Made by a program: the position numbers and the translations under genes. 12,735 bases of DNA, taken from contig JACDGQ010000002.1 in assembly GCA_013821615.1 (NCBI GenBank), positions 1 through 12,735 on the forward strand, given 5' to 3'. The notes below the pieces were generated by a model that was not told where the DNA came from, searched no databases, and saw only the letters and a list, made by a program, of their open reading frames with translations. Source of the stretch: Planctomycetota bacterium (GTDB lineage Bacteria; Planctomycetota; UBA11346). This document shows, in pieces, positions 1 through 7,254 of the stretch (its first letter is position 1; every line of letters starts with the position of its first letter).

Positions 1-1
1 C

Positions 2-2884
2 TTCTCCACCACGGTCGCCGCGAAGGCGGCGGAGCGGCAGACGGTGACCGTGGCCTGGCCGTGGGCCGACGCGAAGCGCTGGGATGTCGACCAGCCCAAC
101 CTGTACGTCGCCACCATCGGTGCGCGCGGCGCCGGGATCGTCGACGCCTATCCGCAGCGCTTCGGCTTTCGCGAGTGCTGGGTGGACGGACGCAAGCTGA
201 TGCTGAACGGCAGCGAATGGCGCATGCGACCGATGCTGCGCCAGCCCAAGACCCTCGCGCTCGCCCGCGAAGCGCTCGCCCGGGGGCACAATTTCTGCGA
301 ACTGTGGCCCGATGACCCGTGGTACCGCAGCAACCCGGGCTTCGAGGAGAATTACCCCATCGCCGACGAGGCCGGGCTGCCGATCAACGGCGTCACCCCG
401 CACATGGGCTGGCACGGGACCAACATGATGAGCCCGGACCACGTCGCGAAGTTCCGCGAGGCGTGCGCGCGCCTGATGCGCCGCGCGCGCAATCACCCCT
501 CGATCGTCATGTGGGGGACCAGCGGCAACAAGGCGGGCGGCTCGCTGAACCCGGCGAACGTCGGCCAGCGTGACGCGGCGAACGCCGAGGACGCCAAGAA
601 CAAGAATAGCGACCATGTCGCCGTCGCCGCTCGCGCCAAGGCCGGCATCGACGCCATCCACGAGCTCGATCCGACCCGTCCCGTGTTCATCCACAACGGC
701 GGCGCGAATGGCGACCTCTATACCATCAACAACTACCTGGTCGCCATTCCGCTCCAGGACCGCGAGGAATGGCTGTCGGCGTACGCACAGAAGGGGGACA
801 TGCCGCTGATGTACGTCGAATTCGGCACACCGGTGTCCTTCGACTACATGCGCGGACGCAAGGGCTTCGTCCTCGCGGCCACGAGCGAGCCGCTGCTCAC
901 GGAGTTCCTCGCCATCGAACTCGGAGCTGCCGCCTATCGCCAGGAGACCCCAGCCTATCGCAAGGTCATCCACGACGCCTTCCAGAAGGAGCAGACCTAC
1001 GGGTGGATGCACATGAACCAGGATTTCTTCCGCATGCCCTCCTTCCTCGAGGTGCAGGACCGCTTCATCACCAACACCTGGCGCAGCTGGCGCACGATGG
1101 GGATCACCGGCGGCATGATTCCGTGGGACGACGGCTATTACCAACTCGATGGCAAGATCACCCGCGCCGGGACCGCGATGCAGGTGGCCAACGCGCCGAC
1201 CCTGGCATGGATCTGCGGCGCAGCGAGCGAAGGCGATCCCGCGGCCTTCACCGCCAAGGACCATGCGTTCACCGCTGGCGCCCGCATCGCCAAGCGCGTG
1301 GCGTTGCTCAACGACAGCCGCGCGCAGCAGGCCTGGTCGCTGACCTGGCGCGCCACGGTCGGCGGACGCGAGGTCGCCACCGGGCGCGCCTCCGGTACGC
1401 TCGCGATCGCCGAGACGGCCTTCGCCCCGATCGCCTTCCCTCTGCCCGCCGCGGTCGCGGGCGGCAAGGCGGATGGCGAGATCACGGTCGAGGCGCGCAT
1501 CGGCGAGGCCCAGCATCACGACCGCTTCGCCCTGCGCGTGTTCGCGTCCCCCGCCACGGTCGCCGGCGAGGTCCTGGTCCACGATCCGACCGGGCGCACC
1601 AGTGCGCTGCTCAAGCAGCTCGGCTACCGCACGGTGCCGTGGAAGGGTGCCGTCGACGCGAACCGCCTGCTGGTCATCGGCCGTGGCGCGTTCACCGCCG
1701 CCATGCCGTTGCCCGGCGATCTGGCAGCCTTCGTCCGCGCCGGGGGACGCGCCATCATCGAGGCCCAGGATCCGCAGCACGCGCGGGACCAGCGCGGCCT
1801 GCGCATGTCCTACAAGGCGTCCCGCCGCGTCTATCCCACCGACCCCGGACATCCGGCGCTGGCCGGTCTCGACGCCGATGATCTGCGTGACTGGTCCGGT
1901 CAGGGAACGCTGGTGGAAGCCAAGCCGGACTACGTCGACGGCAGCGGCCCGGACGTCGCCGTGGCGCCGGCGACCGGGCTGCCCGCCAATGGCTGGCGCT
2001 GGGGACTGCGCGGCACGGTCGCGACCGGCGCGCCCGAGAAGCCGCATCGCAGCGGCTGGCGTCCGATCCTCGAATGCGAATTCGATCTCGCCTACAGCCC
2101 GCTGATGGAGCTCGACTGCGGCAAGGGCCGCGTGCTGTGGTGCCAGCTCGATCTCGAGGACCACGCCGCCACCGATCCGGCCGCGGCGCGCCTGGCGCGG
2201 CAGCTCTTCGAATATGCGCGCACCGCGCCGCTGACGCCACGGGTCGCCGCGACCTACCTGGGCGGTGACCGCGGCGCGGCGCTGCTCGATGAGGTGGGCG
2301 TCACTTACCAGCGTGCGGCGGCCCTGCCGGCCGGCGGACTGGCGGTGATCGGCGCGGATGCGCAGATCGACGCGGCTGCGCTCGAGGCCTTTGCTGACAA
2401 GGGCGGCCATGTGCTGGTGCTGCCCCGCGCGCAGGCGGACGCCGGCTTGGGCGTGCACCTGGTCAAGCGCGACGAGCATCTCGGCTCGCTGCAGCCGCCG
2501 GCGTGGCCGGAATGCCGTGGGCTCAGCGCGTCGGACCTGCGCGCGCGCGTGGGATCCCCGGCATGGGTGATCGCGGACGGCGTCGAGGTCGGCGCGGACG
2601 GGCTCCTCGGACGTCGCGTGGTCGGCAAGGGCACCATCCTCTTCTGCCAGATCGATCCCGACCGCTTCAACGCCGACCAGCGCACGTATCTGCGCTTCAG
2701 TCGCTGGCGCTCGACCCGTGCCCTGGCCCAGGTGCTGGCCGACCTGGGCGCCGCGTTCGCGCTCGACGAGCGCGTCTTGACCCCGCACGAACGCGCCGCG
2801 GCGCCGGCAGCCACGATGTACCACCCCGATCACCGCGACGACTGGGACCTGGGCGATGAGCCGGCGCGGTATTACAATTGGTAG
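2..2884 (+). CDS. Glycoside hydrolase family 2-like protein, 5' partial
   Basis: The reading frame is already open at position 2 and continues into a GTG at 44, so the true start lies upstream; residue numbers here count from that GTG. Residues 1-30 look like the end of an Ig-like sandwich. The boundary to the TIM barrel is the GH2-type YPQRFGFRECWVDGR near 36-50, followed by LNG at 54-56. NHPSIVMW at 150-157 matches the GH2 signature that precedes the acid/base residue, but the usual Asn-Glu is Asn162-Lys163. The nucleophile region MPLMYVEFG is intact, with Glu259. A sandwich domain follows (about 412-500), then two Rossmann-like alpha/beta segments (about 505-725 and 735-905), each ending in a similar GKG/LFCQ-type strand. 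The tail ends in RYYNW. Known GH2 enzymes are beta-galactosidases, beta-mannosidases and beta-glucuronidases; the substrate cannot be read here. No C-terminal anchor is seen. The family fold is fairly sure; catalytic activity is uncertain. Confidence 0.83.
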   Translation, partial: FSTTVAAKAAERQTVTVAWPWADAKRWDVDQPNLYVATIGARGAGIVDAYPQRFGFRECWVDGRKLMLNGSEWRMRPMLRQPKTLALAREALARGHNFCELWPDDPWYRSNPGFEENYPIADEAGLPINGVTPHMGWHGTNMMSPDHVAKFREACARLMRRARNHPSIVMWGTSGNKAGGSLNPANVGQRDAANAEDAKNKNSDHVAVAARAKAGIDAIHELDPTRPVFIHNGGANGDLYTINNYLVAIPLQDREEWLSAYAQKGDMPLMYVEFGTPVSFDYMRGRKGFVLAATSEPLLTEFLAIELGAAAYRQETPAYRKVIHDAFQKEQTYGWMHMNQDFFRMPSFLEVQDRFITNTWRSWRTMGITGGMIPWDDGYYQLDGKITRAGTAMQVANAPTLAWICGAASEGDPAAFTAKDHAFTAGARIAKRVALLNDSRAQQAWSLTWRATVGGREVATGRASGTLAIAETAFAPIAFPLPAAVAGGKADGEITVEARIGEAQHHDRFALRVFASPATVAGEVLVHDPTGRTSALLKQLGYRTVPWKGAVDANRLLVIGRGAFTAAMPLPGDLAAFVRAGGRAIIEAQDPQHARDQRGLRMSYKASRRVYPTDPGHPALAGLDADDLRDWSGQGTLVEAKPDYVDGSGPDVAVAPATGLPANGWRWGLRGTVATGAPEKPHRSGWRPILECEFDLAYSPLMELDCGKGRVLWCQLDLEDHAATDPAAARLARQLFEYARTAPLTPRVAATYLGGDRGAALLDEVGVTYQRAAALPAGGLAVIGADAQIDAAALEAFADKGGHVLVLPRAQADAGLGVHLVKRDEHLGSLQPPAWPECRGLSASDLRARVGSPAWVIADGVEVGADGLLGRRVVGKGTILFCQIDPDRFNADQRTYLRFSRWRSTRALAQVLADLGAAFALDERVLTPHERAAAPAATMYHPDHRDDWDLGDEPARYYNW

Positions 2885-2923
2885 TCGGCGCACGTACAAG
2901 GGTGGGAGTGACGACACGGCCCA

Positions 2924-2940
2924 GCCGGCCGCGGGCCGGT
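2924..2940 (+). terminator. GC-rich hairpin after the GH2-like gene
   Basis: CCGGCC (2925-2930) and GGCCGG (2934-2939) form a six-base-pair stem around GCG, extended by one G-U pair. It lies about 40 nt after the stop codon. No T-run follows, so a classic intrinsic terminator is not shown; it may be a weak terminator or an mRNA 3' end stabiliser. Confidence 0.3.
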
Positions 2941-2989
2941 CCGCTCCTACTGCGTGATGCGCCGCCATCGCCGTGCGCATTCGTCGGTG

Positions 2990-3015
2990 CTATACCGGTA
3001 TAGTAGCAGTATAAC
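2990..3015 (+). promoter_or_regulatory. Palindromic operator-like site with a -10-like box
   Basis: CTATACCGGTATAG at 2990-3003 is a perfect 14-bp palindrome. Seven bases after it lies TATAAC (3010-3015), which matches five of six positions of the sigma-70 -10 consensus. No good -35 box is seen at the usual distance; the palindrome itself covers part of that zone. The site is AT-rich for this DNA and lies 60-75 nt upstream of the beta-helix gene. A dimeric repressor or activator bound here could control that gene. This is inference from position and symmetry only. Confidence 0.4.
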
Positions 3016-3051
3016 GGCATGCCTGCCACGACCTCGGTCCTGATTCCCGAC

Positions 3052-3057
3052 AAGGAG
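3052..3057 (+). promoter_or_regulatory. Ribosome binding site of the beta-helix gene
   Basis: AAGGAG ends seven bases before the ATG at 3065, the usual spacing. It supports 3065 over the adjacent ATG at 3068. Confidence 0.6.
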
Positions 3058-3064
3058 CACCGCC

Positions 3065-5452
3065 ATGATGCTGCGCCATGCCATCCTTCTCGCCGCGCTG
3101 GGCGGAACGCTGCCCGCGGCCGACTATCACGTCGCCCCGACCGGTTCCGACGGCGCCACCGGCGCGTCGCCGGGCACCGCGCTGGCGTCCGTCGCAGCCG
3201 CCATTGCGAAGGCCGGTTCGGGCGACCGCGTCCTCCTCGAGCGCGGCGGCACTTACCGCGGCACCTTCACACTGCCGGCCGGTCGCACCCTGACCGCGTA
3301 TGGCACCGGCGACCTGCCGGTCGTCACCGTCAGCACCGTGGTGGCGCCCAGCGGCGGCACCATCAAGACCGCCAGCGTGCCGAGCGCGGTGCGCGCACTG
3401 TGGATCGACGGCACGTTCGCGCCGTTGGCGCGCTTTCCCAACAGTGGCTGGCTGACCGTCGATGACGGCACTACTGCGACCGGCCTGATCGACGCCGGCC
3501 TCAGCGCGCGCACCGCCGGCCACACCTTCGGCGGTGGCGAGGTACGCTGGCGGCGCTGGAGCTGGTGGTGGGAGACGCGCCCGATCACCACCGACGTCGA
3601 CGCGACGCACCTGACCATCGGCGGCACCGCGGAGGTCGACGCCAGCCTGGTCGGCATCGGTTCCGCGTACTACCTCGACAACGTCCTGGCCGAACTCGAC
3701 AGCGACCGTGAGTGGTTCTGGGGTGCGGGCGTCCTCAGCGTGCAGGTGCCCGCCGGCGCGACGACGGTCGAGGTGGCCACAACGACCGATGGTATCACCG
3801 CCAACGGAGGGACGATCGACAGCATCGCCTTCTGCCGTTTCGCAGGGACCGCGCTCAGCCTGGGTGGGCCCACCACCGTGCGCTCGTGCGAATTCCGCGA
3901 GTGCGACACCGACGCCATCGCTGGCACCTGGAACGCCTACGGCAGTCTCGTCACAGGCTGCACGTTCCGCGACATCCGCAACAACGGCGTGCAGTGGATC
4001 GAGGATTCCAGCAAGACCGGCGGCACCATCATCGAACGCAACGTCTTCGAACGCGTCGGGATGCAATACGGCTACGGCGGCAGCGGCGCCTGGCACGCGT
4101 GCGGCGTCGTGGTGCTGGGCGCCAAGGCGCTCACCATCCGGCTCAACCGCTTCACCGATGTCGGCTACTGCGGGGTGATCCTGGGGTCCGACGGCCATAC
4201 GGTAGCGCGCAACGTCTTCGTACGCTGCGTGGCGTCGCTGAACGACGGAGCTGCGGTCTATGCCAACTGCTCGTTCTCCCGCATCAGCGAGAACATCGTC
4301 CTCGACAGCGTAGGGAATCTCGAGACCTCGCACCCGTGGACGCCGCTGGGACACGGCATCTGGCCGGAATTCCTCAGTGATTTCCACGACACCCAGCTGC
4401 TCGACAACACCGTGTACGGGTGCGGCGGCAATGGCATCTTCCTGCCCAACAACTATTCCTGCACGGTCAGCGGCAACACCTGCCTCGACAACCGCCTGGG
4501 CGGGATCGACTTGAGCCGTGGCGACGCCAGCAAGCCGGCAAGCCAGAACCACACGCTCAGCGGCAACGTGCTGGGCGTGGTGAGCCCCACCCGGCGCCAG
4601 GCCTGGACCGAGAATTTGGCCTCGTGGGCGAACCCGGTGGCCACCGGTCTGAGCTATGAGACCGGGATCGATTACGGCGCCATGTCGACGTCGACCTTCG
4701 TGGTGCCGACCGCCAGCCTGGCAGCGCGCGCGAGCAGCGGGACCAGTCAGACGGTGGCGGCGTGGCAGGCGGCCAACGCCTCGTGGGCGGGCAGCGCCAC
4801 GGCCGTGCTGGGCCATCCCATCCTGCTCTTCAATGACACCGAGATCACTGCCAGTATCGCCGTGCCTGGGGGCACGTGGCACGACCTCGCGGGGGCGACG
4901 GTCGGCTCTTCCGTCTCCGTCGCCCCGTTCCGCAGCGTGGTGCTGGTCGGAGCGTCGCCGCCGCCCGCGACGCCGGCCTATTACGCCGCCTCGGGCACTG
5001 ATTACCGTTCAGCCCCCACGCCACCCGCGACCATGGTCGCGCCCGTCATCACCACGCAGCCCGCGGCCGCCAGCGTCACCGCTCCGGCTGCACCGGGCAT
5101 GCACGTGGATGCGAGCGGCACGCAGCCGCTGAGCTGGCTCTGGGAGCGCCAGGCGGCGGGCAGCACGTCATGGGTCACGGTCGCGGGCGCCAGCGGCCCG
5201 GTCCTGGAAGTGGGGACCAGCAGCGCAGACGATGGCGCGAGTTACCGCTGCCACGTGTCGAACGCCGCCGGCACCGCGCTGAGCGATAGCGCCGTACTCA
5301 CCGTCGCGTCGGCTCCTGCCAGCAGCGGCGGGAGTGGGGGAGGCGGCGGTGGCGGTGGTGGCGGTGGCGGTTGCGGACTCGGTGCGGGTGTCGCGGCGCT
5401 GCTGGCGGGTTTCGCCCTGGCCCTGGCCATGGCGCGGGCGCCGCGTCCGTGA
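3065..5452 (+). CDS. Secreted right-handed parallel beta-helix protein with Ig-like domain and C-terminal anchor
   Basis: The 795-residue protein starts with a short signal peptide (residues 1 to about 19, cleavage near LPAA/DYHV). The sequence after it, from YHVAPTGSDG through GTYRGTF (about 21-67), is the usual N-terminal cap of beta-helix proteins. Residues about 240-505 hold parallel beta-helix repeats rich in Asn, Gly and short valine/isoleucine strands, such as NRFTDVGYCGVILG and GNGIFLPNN. A beta-sandwich follows (about 580-630), then an Ig-like domain (about 657-748) with the Ig-type YRCHVSN near 727-733. Residues 748-795 are a Gly-rich, Cys-containing anchor. Such proteins include polysaccharide lyases and glycosidases, but many are uncharacterised; I cannot assign catalytic residues. 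The gene has its own RBS and operator-like site, so it is probably transcribed separately from the upstream GH2-like gene. Confidence 0.88.
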   Translation: MMLRHAILLAALGGTLPAADYHVAPTGSDGATGASPGTALASVAAAIAKAGSGDRVLLERGGTYRGTFTLPAGRTLTAYGTGDLPVVTVSTVVAPSGGTIKTASVPSAVRALWIDGTFAPLARFPNSGWLTVDDGTTATGLIDAGLSARTAGHTFGGGEVRWRRWSWWWETRPITTDVDATHLTIGGTAEVDASLVGIGSAYYLDNVLAELDSDREWFWGAGVLSVQVPAGATTVEVATTTDGITANGGTIDSIAFCRFAGTALSLGGPTTVRSCEFRECDTDAIAGTWNAYGSLVTGCTFRDIRNNGVQWIEDSSKTGGTIIERNVFERVGMQYGYGGSGAWHACGVVVLGAKALTIRLNRFTDVGYCGVILGSDGHTVARNVFVRCVASLNDGAAVYANCSFSRISENIVLDSVGNLETSHPWTPLGHGIWPEFLSDFHDTQLLDNTVYGCGGNGIFLPNNYSCTVSGNTCLDNRLGGIDLSRGDASKPASQNHTLSGNVLGVVSPTRRQAWTENLASWANPVATGLSYETGIDYGAMSTSTFVVPTASLAARASSGTSQTVAAWQAANASWAGSATAVLGHPILLFNDTEITASIAVPGGTWHDLAGATVGSSVSVAPFRSVVLVGASPPPATPAYYAASGTDYRSAPTPPATMVAPVITTQPAAASVTAPAAPGMHVDASGTQPLSWLWERQAAGSTSWVTVAGASGPVLEVGTSSADDGASYRCHVSNAAGTALSDSAVLTVASAPASSGGSGGGGGGGGGGGGCGLGAGVAALLAGFALALAMARAPRP
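5306..5449 (+). other. C-terminal sorting/anchor signal of the beta-helix protein
   Basis: Residues 748-795 comprise a Ser/Gly linker with twelve consecutive glycines, Cys770 in the motif GCGLG, a hydrophobic stretch of about 17 residues (AGVAALLAGFALALAMA) and a short basic end. This layout resembles the known Cys-containing C-terminal sorting signals (MYXO-CTERM, Synerg-CTERM, JDVT-CTERM), which are thought to be cut by CPBP-family intramembrane proteases, and the GlyGly-CTERM signals cut by rhombosortase. No matching protease gene is in this window. The GH31 protein ends in the same way. Confidence 0.6.
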
Positions 5453-5813
5453 TGAGGTCCAGAGCAGCGTCAGCAGCGTGTGGAATAATAATGACGCTAA
5501 GCGGGCCCCGTGCGCCAAGGTTTCTGGAGCGCACAATTTCGTGCCCGCCTCGAAGATCACCGGAATGAGTGTTTTGGGAGGACTGCTGACAGTGATCGGC
5601 GCGAATGCCGGGGTCGCGTTCCAACACGTATGGCAAACGTCGCGTCGACACTGCTTCATGAAAAAACTCCTGTCATTTGGGGAACCCATGCATGAACTAG
5701 CACTCCGCCTTTCCGAACCATCGATGGCGCCAAATTCCACGGCATCGAGAAGTGTCACCGACACTCATGGCAGGCCGCCCATTTTTGCGCGCAGTGTTCT
5801 TCCCATAAAAGAA
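5453..5813. other. Intergenic stretch, no convincing gene
   Basis: This 361-bp gap follows the beta-helix gene. A possible hairpin pairs GTGCGC (5510-5515) with GCGCAC (5529-5534), with no T-run after it, so any terminator role is weak. One plus-strand frame stays open through the whole gap into the propeller gene and contains ATGs at 5658 and 5688, but its translation shows no recognisable domain. Base composition drops from the very GC-rich flank to a more mixed one. No clear promoter is visible. Confidence 0.5.
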
Positions 5814-6938
5814 ATGGCCGTTGTCTCGGTGGACGCCTGCCTGCCCGCGTTCGCGGGGCGAACCCTCAGCTGTGCATGTCTCGTATTTATGGCATTCCTC
5901 TCCATGCCAACGGCATGGGCGATGGAAAAACACTTCCTCTACGTCAGTTCCCCCGATGGGGCGCAGGAGGAGGGGCATTCGGGCACCGGCATCCTCGTGT
6001 TCGACATTGAAGCAGGGCACAAGTTTGTTCGCCGCATCGAGGTGCCGATGTTCAAGGAAGGCATCCGCGGTTTCACTGCCAATGCGAAGAAGCACTGTGC
6101 GTACTACTCTACGACCAATGCCGGACTGGGCTGTATCGACCTCGATACGGAACGTATCCTTTGGGAGCAGCATCTGCCCCTCGGCTGCGATCGCACCTGT
6201 ATCACCCCCGATGGAACGAAGCTCTACGTGCCGACGGGCTGGTGGTACGCGGGCCAGGACGGTGGTTTCATGGTGGTCGATCCTCAAAACGGGCACGTGG
6301 TGAAGCGGCTCCAGGTTGGGAAAATGGCGCACAACGCCGTCGCAAGTCTGGACGGGCAGTTCGCCTATCTTGGGACCGAAACGACGCTGACCATGTTCCG
6401 CACCGGTGATGATTCCATCGTGCGTCAGATCCAACCGGTTGGTGAGTCGGGCGTGTTTCCGTTCACCGTTGATAGTAGGAATCGCTTCGCCTTCGTGTGC
6501 CTTGGGCTACACGTCGGCTTCGACGTCGTGGATCTGCAGACCGGCGCGGTTCCGCACCGCGTCTTTGCGGGCTCCGGGCCCATCGCTCACCGCACGCACG
6601 GAGCAGCACTGACGCCAGACGAAACGGAGCTCTGGATCAGTGATCAGGACGGGAAGAGGCTGTTTGTCTTCGATGCAACCCAGATGCCGCCAAAACCGAA
6701 GGGTGAGATCCCGCTCAGCATGGTTGGTCACGGCTGGATATCGTTCAGCCTCGACGGGCGCTTCGCGTGGACGCACACGCCGGATGTAATCGACGCGCAC
6801 ACGAAGCACGTGGTTGCGACCCTCGCGGATGAACACGGAAAGCCGGTCGCGAGTTCGAAATTCATCGAGGTCATATTCGACGGCGGAAAGGTGACACGCG
6901 TCGGGTGCGAGTTTGGAGTCGGGCGCGCGGTGCAATGA
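5814..6938 (+). CDS. Exported YVTN/YncE-like beta-propeller protein
   Basis: From the ATG at 5814 the protein is 374 residues. Residues 1-36 form a plausible signal peptide, with Arg16, a hydrophobic LSCACLVFMAFLS core and cleavage after PTAWA. The rest is built of propeller blades: LYVSSPDG with ILVFDIEAGH (42-69), CIDLDTERILW (107-117), TPDGTKLYVP with FMVVDPQNG (131-160), SLDGQFAYLG (178-187), FDVVDLQTG (236-244), TPDETELWISD with LFVFDA (267-288) and SLDGRFAW (312-319). These alternate a 'D-G-x-x-A/L-Y' strand with a 'V-x-D-x-x-T/N-G' strand, as in seven-bladed YVTN/YncE proteins. Such proteins bind partners or ligands; no catalytic role can be read. HRTHG (259-263) and GHGW (305-308) are distinctive His-containing motifs. 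No strong RBS precedes 5814; in-frame ATGs at 5688 (behind GGGGAA, short spacing) and 5658 would add 42 or 52 residues before the signal peptide, which is less likely. Confidence 0.8.
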   Translation: MAVVSVDACLPAFAGRTLSCACLVFMAFLSMPTAWAMEKHFLYVSSPDGAQEEGHSGTGILVFDIEAGHKFVRRIEVPMFKEGIRGFTANAKKHCAYYSTTNAGLGCIDLDTERILWEQHLPLGCDRTCITPDGTKLYVPTGWWYAGQDGGFMVVDPQNGHVVKRLQVGKMAHNAVASLDGQFAYLGTETTLTMFRTGDDSIVRQIQPVGESGVFPFTVDSRNRFAFVCLGLHVGFDVVDLQTGAVPHRVFAGSGPIAHRTHGAALTPDETELWISDQDGKRLFVFDATQMPPKPKGEIPLSMVGHGWISFSLDGRFAWTHTPDVIDAHTKHVVATLADEHGKPVASSKFIEVIFDGGKVTRVGCEFGVGRAVQ

Positions 6939-7077
6939 CAGGGGAAGTTATCAGCACCTGCCTAGCTATGAGAAACCACCTGGCTATCCCTGCCCCCATC
7001 CCTATCCGCAACCGACCCGTGTTTCAGGAGCCTGCGGCACCTGATAGGGCTTTCTGAGATGGATCCGTGGGCCACTC
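6939..7077. other. Gap between the propeller gene and the DUF1080 remnant
   Basis: This 139-bp stretch has no recognisable coding content in any frame. It contains short C-rich, T-rich imperfect repeats (variants of CTATCCCTGC around 6984-7006) and a widely spaced 7-bp inverted repeat (CCCTATC 7000-7006, GATAGGG 7043-7049). If the following DUF1080 remnant was once a full gene, its lost upstream part would have lain here, but none of it can be seen. Confidence 0.4.
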
Positions 7078-7224
7078 ATGGACGTACGGGTGGCGAAGAG
7101 CAAATTCGCTCATCTCCCCCGCTACGGTCGGGAGCCAGCTGGACGCATCATTCTGCAGGATCACGGCAACGCCGTGGCCTTCCGTTCGCTAAAACTGCTG
7201 GTGTTGGGCTCGCGTGCGCCCTGA
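7078..7224 (+). pseudogene. C-terminal remnant of a DUF1080 (3-keto-disaccharide hydrolase-like) gene
   Basis: Translation from the ATG at 7078 gives 48 residues up to TGA at 7222-7224; the frame is open only back to a TAG at 7045-7047. It contains KFAHLPRYGRE followed closely by GRIILQDHGNAVAFRSLKL. This is the conserved end of DUF1080 domains, where a Gly-x-Ile-x-Leu-Gln-Asp-His-Gly strand leads into a final Val-x-Phe-Arg-x-x-Lys-Ile-type strand. A full domain needs about 200 residues, so the N-terminal three quarters are missing and no RBS or signal peptide is present. It is most likely a deletion remnant. It is not a copy of the intact neighbour's end, which reads GGAIALQAHDPKSVFLFKSV, so it came from a different DUF1080 subtype. 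A small expressed peptide is possible but unlikely. Confidence 0.7.
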
Positions 7225-7254
7225 CCGGCTTTCCACCCTGATCGGAGCCTCTCC

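Noticed and set aside
2990..4882. A long minus-strand open frame opposite the beta-helix gene
   Set aside because: Its translation is low-complexity, rich in Arg, Ala, Gly and Asp, with no domain. It is an antisense shadow of GC-rich codons, and the plus-strand gene has a signal peptide, RBS and clear fold.
5336..5371. The GGN-rich tract as a simple-sequence or CRISPR-like repeat
   Set aside because: It is in frame, codes for a glycine linker, and has no spacers or conserved repeat units.
5334..5813. A longer form of the propeller protein starting inside the beta-helix gene or at 5658 or 5688
   Set aside because: The extra residues carry no domain and would bury the signal peptide. The frame being open upstream is likely chance, although a start at 5688 behind GGGGAA cannot be fully excluded.
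7000..7049. A 7-bp inverted repeat as a terminator of the propeller gene
   Set aside because: The arms are separated by 36 nt and no T-run follows, so a stable terminator hairpin is unlikely.
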